Shown here: one piece after another, positions 59,014 through 64,000 of the stretch | Layout of the letters: each line of letters opens with the position of its first letter | Numbering within the stretch: the first letter of the stretch is position 1 | Assembly (NCBI RefSeq): GCF_000143415.4 | Contig: NW_003314264.1 | Location: forward strand, 65,066 to 129,065 | Length of the DNA: 64,000 nt | Source: Selaginella moellendorffii | Lineage: Eukaryota; Streptophyta; Lycopodiopsida; Selaginellales; Selaginellaceae | Reading direction: 5' to 3' | Position numbers and translations under genes: made by a program | The notes under the pieces: model-generated | Database searches by the model: none | Told to the model about the DNA's origin: nothing | The model's input: only the letters and a program-made list of their open reading frames with translations

Positions 59014-59890
59014 TGTGTATTGAGATTAGTCTTTCAATATCGCTAGATGATAGCTTATTGTGTTTGCCAAACACCCTTGCTATCATGCCCTTTGTGTTAG
59101 TCTCATTTCGGTCCCAAATGCTATTTATGGAAAGTGTCTAGATTTGCTCATTTGGCATATCTACAGAATGTAGAGATTGGCCTGAACACTATGGTGTTCG
59201 TCCTGTGTCCAAATTCGCATTCTAGTGCCATTCCATATTTAGTAAGTTTCAAGCTTGTCCCAGAGACTAACTCCTGATACTAAGGGAGGCTTGGGGTGAA
59301 AGCCCAAAGCATGTGTTCCTCAAAGAGGGGAGGGGGGCTATAGGGGGTTCCAAATATATAGTAGGGATAGTGGGTAGGTCAGGCATGGCCGACCAACCTA
59401 AGGCATAGTTTAGCTCCCGCTTGCATTCCTGTTCTTGTTCTGCATCCGGCTTGGGTCTAAGTCTAAGTTCCACACCATGCTAGCTGGTGGAATACCCATG
59501 TCCTTGTGTTAAGCCACCGGTATGCCAAAATAGAGCTAAACTCCGTTTGGCTCCGTTTTGCATGCTGGTCCTGGCATTGGGATGTTAGTTGCTCTAGGAC
59601 TATTCCAAGTCATTCCGGGCTCCTGTCCCTTCGCTCCTTGGGCTGTATGCTCAGGAGTTGCTCTGTGGTCTTGTTCCATCACTCCTTGGCTCTATGCTTG
59701 GGAGTTTGGCACTATTCTTTCGTTCAGTGGCCTAAGGCCTTGAACCTTGGGTTCCACACCATTGTCCTATGGACACGTGGCATGTGACACATGGCATATA
59801 ACACGTGGCACATGGGTTTAGGTTCCACTTGGTGGTGTTATCCTATGGTAAATCACCATAGGATAAAGGGTAAAAACCACGTGCGCTACA
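59014..59890 (+). repeat. Family C LTR, 877 bp, best-preserved copy
   Basis: Starts TGTGTATTGAGATTAGTC and ends CGTGCGCTACA. The G-rich module is at 59290-59375, ending GGTTCCAAATATATAGTAGG. A PBS, TTTGGTATCAAAGGATG, follows at once. It is the 5' LTR of the element that runs off the window. Confidence 0.8.
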
Positions 59891-62800
59891 TTTGGTATCA
59901 AAGGATGAGTTTCAGCAAGTACTATTCAATGAGATTGGGCAACTAGTCTCGTTACATACGTAGAGATGAAAATGATGATTCGAGTGGGTACACGTTTGGG
60001 TGCTAAGACTTCGCAATTGTTTCTTAGGTATAGATTTGGGTACCATTTTGTACTATATTATATGAGCTTGCTCTTAGGCTTATAAGAAGGATTGAGTTGT
60101 TCCGTTTGCACAAGTTTGTGCTTGGGCTCGTGAGTGAGGCATATTAGCAACTCAAGGTTACACTTTGAGTTGGCAGGATTAATGTTAGCCTATCGATGGT
60201 TCCATAAGTTGTTCCTAGTACCATGGGTAAAAGTAAACCTTCCCTAAGTTTTCTGTGAGTGGCAAATAGGCTGGTCCGTAGCTGTTTAGCACGGCACTAG
60301 TGGATCCTTCCTAGGCATGTTTACAAGTGGATCAATCAAGACTATAGGGATTAGTCTATTGGTTCAAGTAGTCATTGTGGTGCTCTCTTATAAACTTTTC
60401 TTGGATTGGACTGAAGGCAGTGTAAAGGCAAGTTTGAGGTTTAGTCAAAGATGAGACCGAAAAGAGAGTCGTTAGGGATGAAGGATTAAACAGGTAAATC
60501 ATTTTCTCTTCTTGAGAGATGATTTGCAATGAGGTGTGACTCATTGCTCTTGTTCACAGTATGCAATCAAGAGTCCATATCTTGATGCATATTGGAAGTG
60601 ATGGTCTTACAAGTAGTGAGTTATAGGATGGATAGTGGTGAAGCGCTAAACCATTTTGTCTAGGCTTGCCATTGGAAGACTTGGGTTATAATGCTCAATT
60701 CTTTTCCGGGGAACCTTGCTATTGCTCCTTTAGTAGCTTGGTGTTGGATTAGTTTTGAGTTTGGTCGGAAAGAGAGTGGCATGAGCTTGTCCATGTTGTG
60801 AACAAAAGTTAGTGGTGTTGGGTGTTGTAAGTCTCTATAGTAGAGTGTGGCATTTATGTTGCATTTTGTCCAATTGAGTTAGCACTTGATAGTCACATAA
60901 ACCTTTGAAGTAATGACATTAGCATTGCTCGTGGTGTTACTCAATTGATGATTAAGTCATTGTGATTCTCATATCATATCCATGTGATAGTGAGCAATGT
61001 GTTTACAAAGTTGCTTGGTTAAATGATAATCAACCCCAAAGTGGTTGATAGTGAAGCTAATCTACTTGCACGAAGTAACATTGTAGTAGCTTTGACTGAA
61101 TTCTCGATGGTGGTCCATTATACTAAGCTTAAGTTGGTACGTTGTTTCCTTGAGGGTTGGCCCATAAGGTGTTGGAAAAAGGTTGTAGCATTCATTTGCT
61201 ATAGCTCATCAGTTGATCCGTTAGCACTTGGAGTAGATTATTGGATGGAGAAAGTGTGTAGTTGAGGCATTTATATTACTAGCACTTGTGTTAGTGGAAG
61301 TGACATTGTTGATTCAACTGATGAGGAATTTTTCTTAGAGCTTGATTTTCCATGTCATTTTTCTTGTTAGTGTTTTGGCTTCACATTGGATCTTGAAGGT
61401 GATTGAAGAAGAGTGTTAGTGCAATATGGATATCCGAAGATGTGGTCTTCATGATCAAGCCTTGGATGTTCATTTTGCACTTTGCGGATGTCCATGTTCG
61501 ATATCAGTTAGATGGGCAAAGATGTTCGATGTTTAAGCATATTATGGGTCATGAGAATTTGTGTTGAGGTGAACCTGTGTAAAGTTGTTTGTAGGAGGAA
61601 GTTGGTTAAATCTTGAAAGTTTGCAATCCTGAACCGAAAGACATTGTTTCTCTAGGATGGAAGATTTTTCCACAAATTTTCTTAGACTTTTCCAATGGTT
61701 GATCTATTGATCACTTTGCTCGAAAACCATTCCATTTTCGTAAGCTAATACAAACTAGTGAAGGGGTTGAAGTTGACTTTGGTTAGCTTAAATCTTAGTA
61801 AATAGTTTGTATGATACGGCCCGAAAGGGATGCTGACTTTTGGGGCTAAGGCAATTGAGTTGGATAGAGTCTAGAGTTGGTATAGAGAAGTGGCCGTTAC
61901 GCTTTTCTAAGAAGGGTGACCTTTGTGCCTTTCTTTTATAGCGTTATGCTTGGTGGCAAGTTCCACCTTGTATTTCGTTTAGACTCTATGAGAGTAGTGA
62001 GCTCTCACTAATCCTAACTTGGTCTTAGTGGCCCTACGCCTTAGCTAAGGATGGTGATGTCCACCTTACTTGTTTGAGTTTGAGATGTTAGTACCCATAC
62101 TATAGCTTTGTCTAAGAGGAAGTTGTGTACCAATATGAGTCCATCTCATGGTCTTCACTTTAGTTTCAACTAAGTGTTGATCATGCATAGCTAGCCTCTT
62201 CAAAGCTTGTTCAGAGCTATTGGCTAAACAAGTTGGTGAGCTTATTGTGGATGAGTTGGATTTGAGTGGTCATTTAGTTTGTGCTTGTTTATGAACCTTT
62301 ATCTCGTACCTGGGGTATTACGTTCATGTTGGACAAGTATGTGACTCGATGACATGAGTTTAGTGTTCGGGTCTTGTGAAGGCAAGTTGAAGGGTGATTG
62401 TTAGTTGCTTTGCGACTAGTGATTACTTATAAACTTTGCTAAGGACTGTTGACACTTGCTTCACTCGATAATGATTTAGCAGTGATGGGCTTGCTTTACC
62501 AGATGGTGTTGCGGAGGATTGTGTAGTTAAACTTATATAGGTTTTCCATGTTAGCATATCAATTCTACCTTTGTCGATATCATTTGGTGACATTTAGTCT
62601 ATGGTGTTAGATTTCATTGAATCTTGGATGTGGTGATTCATTCCTTGATGATGTGTTATTTGAAACTGAGTATTGTTGAAGGATTGGTCTCAGATACTAA
62701 CTAAGGTATCTTTGACTTTGGTTAGCTTAGTTGTTAAAGAGTTTTGAGTGGTGATTCACTCATGCTTTCTTTTAGCTTTGTTATGGTGTTGATGGCATTG

Positions 62801-64000
62801 AAGTGATGCCTTATTGTTGACATTGTTGATATTGAGATTTGAGTGAAATGAGATATCCTTCCAAGGATTGATATTGAGTTTCATTAGTCTTGATTAAAAT
62901 AGTGTTGATGATTTGGTTTCTTTGTGTTGTTGGCATTCATGCATTTGCTAGTTAGCAACTGTGTTGACGTTCAAACGAACTGAGTGGCAAGTTTGAGTTA
63001 GTTGTGTTTTAGATGCAATTGCTTAGTAGGGGTTGAGCTCTAGCTTTTCCTTAAAAAGTGATTCTGTCATTGACTATGCTAACTCTACAAGAGGAAGAGT
63101 TAGTGATCGATATTAGAATGGTTGAGTCCTTATTGGATTTGAGTTCGGGATATATCGATCATTGATGATTCTCTTTATGCTTGTTACAAAGTGAGTTACA
63201 TCTTACTATAGATGGATTTATGGAGGATCATTTAGTGATCACTTGTTGAGCATAGCATCATTGTGTTTGGCTTTTGGATTTATGCAGATATACTCTTCAT
63301 TAACTTTAGCATTATGAAATTTGGCTTATGGATGTGTTGAGGAGGATATTGTGGGTTGCATCATGATTTCTTCTTTAGCATTGAAGTTAGTTCATGCAAG
63401 ACTTGTGATCATTGTTAGGCATGACTTAGCTATAAGCTTCTTTGAACTTTTGGTTCCTTGAGTTTTCATGCTCAATGTTCCATTTGTTAGAAGTTGTTGG
63501 GGAATGTATTTTGGCTTTTAGCTTTGATATTGAAGTTGGCTTTTGCGTCTAGCAATCATTGATGATGATTGACTATCATCTAGGATAATTGATTATCCTT
63601 GTTGAAGGTTTTGCTTGATTATTGTTGATCTAGAATGATTTGCTATTCTTCAAGATGGTGGATTTCTTCTTAGACGATGATTCTGCATATATCTTTTTGA
63701 TGGGATGATTGATAATCTTTTATGATGGTTAGTTGTTCTTTTTAATAGTTTATGGCTTTTTGAAATACCACATGTTCTTTGTGGTTTACTCTAGATTGGT
63801 CTCTTGGGTTTGAGACATCAGTAGGATGTTGCTGACATTTGCTTGAGCAACTCTAGTTCCTTAGTATTATTAGCTATGATCTATTCAGATTAGCTATTGC
63901 AATAGTTGGCATGACAAAGTGTTTGTTGGTTTTACTACATTCATTTTGTTCTATTGATTGTTACTTGAGTTAGTTCTGATAGGTTGGGATGTATTTCCTT
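59891..64000 (+). mobile_element. Non-coding internal region of a LARD-like element, copy 2 (cut by the window end)
   Basis: Colinear with 3566-7650. Shared landmarks include GATTGGGCAACTAGTC, CTCTATGAGAGTAG.GAGCTC, TATAGCTTTGTCTA and GATTGACTATCATCTAGGAT. No gag or pol motif and no frame above 80 codons is present. The two copies differ at many sites spread evenly and with indels that would break any frame, so the interior is non-coding in both. Confidence 0.65.

Overview
The window looks like nuclear DNA of a seed-free land plant, most likely a lycophyte close to Selaginella. This is inferred from introns of only 40-63 bp, a calponin-homology protein of the SPATA4 type (typical of organisms with flagellated sperm), pieces of a CYP88-like P450, of a PPR protein and of an oligopeptide transporter, and many Gypsy (chromovirus) retroelements. 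No database search was possible. A run of 362 N lies at 42652-43013.

Layout. 1-2.95 kb: AT-rich sequence with decayed oligopeptide-transporter and PPR fragments on the minus strand. 2.97-29.2 kb: a nested block of LTR retroelements. It holds a non-coding LARD-like element (2970-~7985), inverted LTR copies of the same family (called family C here), two small TRIM elements (11282-11954 and 12691-13273) each with a perfect 5-bp target duplication, several copies of a second LTR family (family B, minus strand), and a complete young chromovirus (family A, 20824-28354) with TSD GGAGA inserted into a B LTR. 29.7-36.6 kb: two adjacent minus-strand genes with tiny introns, a 1491-residue protein of unknown function and a 402-residue CH-domain protein. 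38.2-41.0 kb and 55.9-58.5 kb: the arms of a large inverted duplication, each with a decayed copy of the same P450 gene. Between the arms: AT-rich DNA, the N gap, an unrecognised gene fragment, a MITE-like element and a decayed Gypsy element (49695-55858). 59.0-64.0 kb: a second LARD-like copy that runs off the window.

The most notable object is the family A chromovirus. Its gag-pol frame stops just before the catalytic glutamate of integrase, but removing a 47-bp GT-AG intron and then a 52-bp GT-AG intron restores a 1557-residue polyprotein with an exact D,D-35-E spacing, a GPY module and a chromodomain. The decayed Gypsy element at 50-55 kb is uninterrupted at both places. This suggests a young retrotransposon that carries introns in integrase and may use splicing to switch between a genomic RNA with a truncated integrase and an mRNA for the full enzyme.

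The retroelements appear linked to one another: A, B, C and TRIM1 share a primer-binding site of the form TTGGTATC(G/A)(G/A)AG, and the LTRs of A, B and C share a G-rich module. The two CH/unknown genes lie in the same direction 208 bp apart. An E2F-like site lies just upstream of the second.
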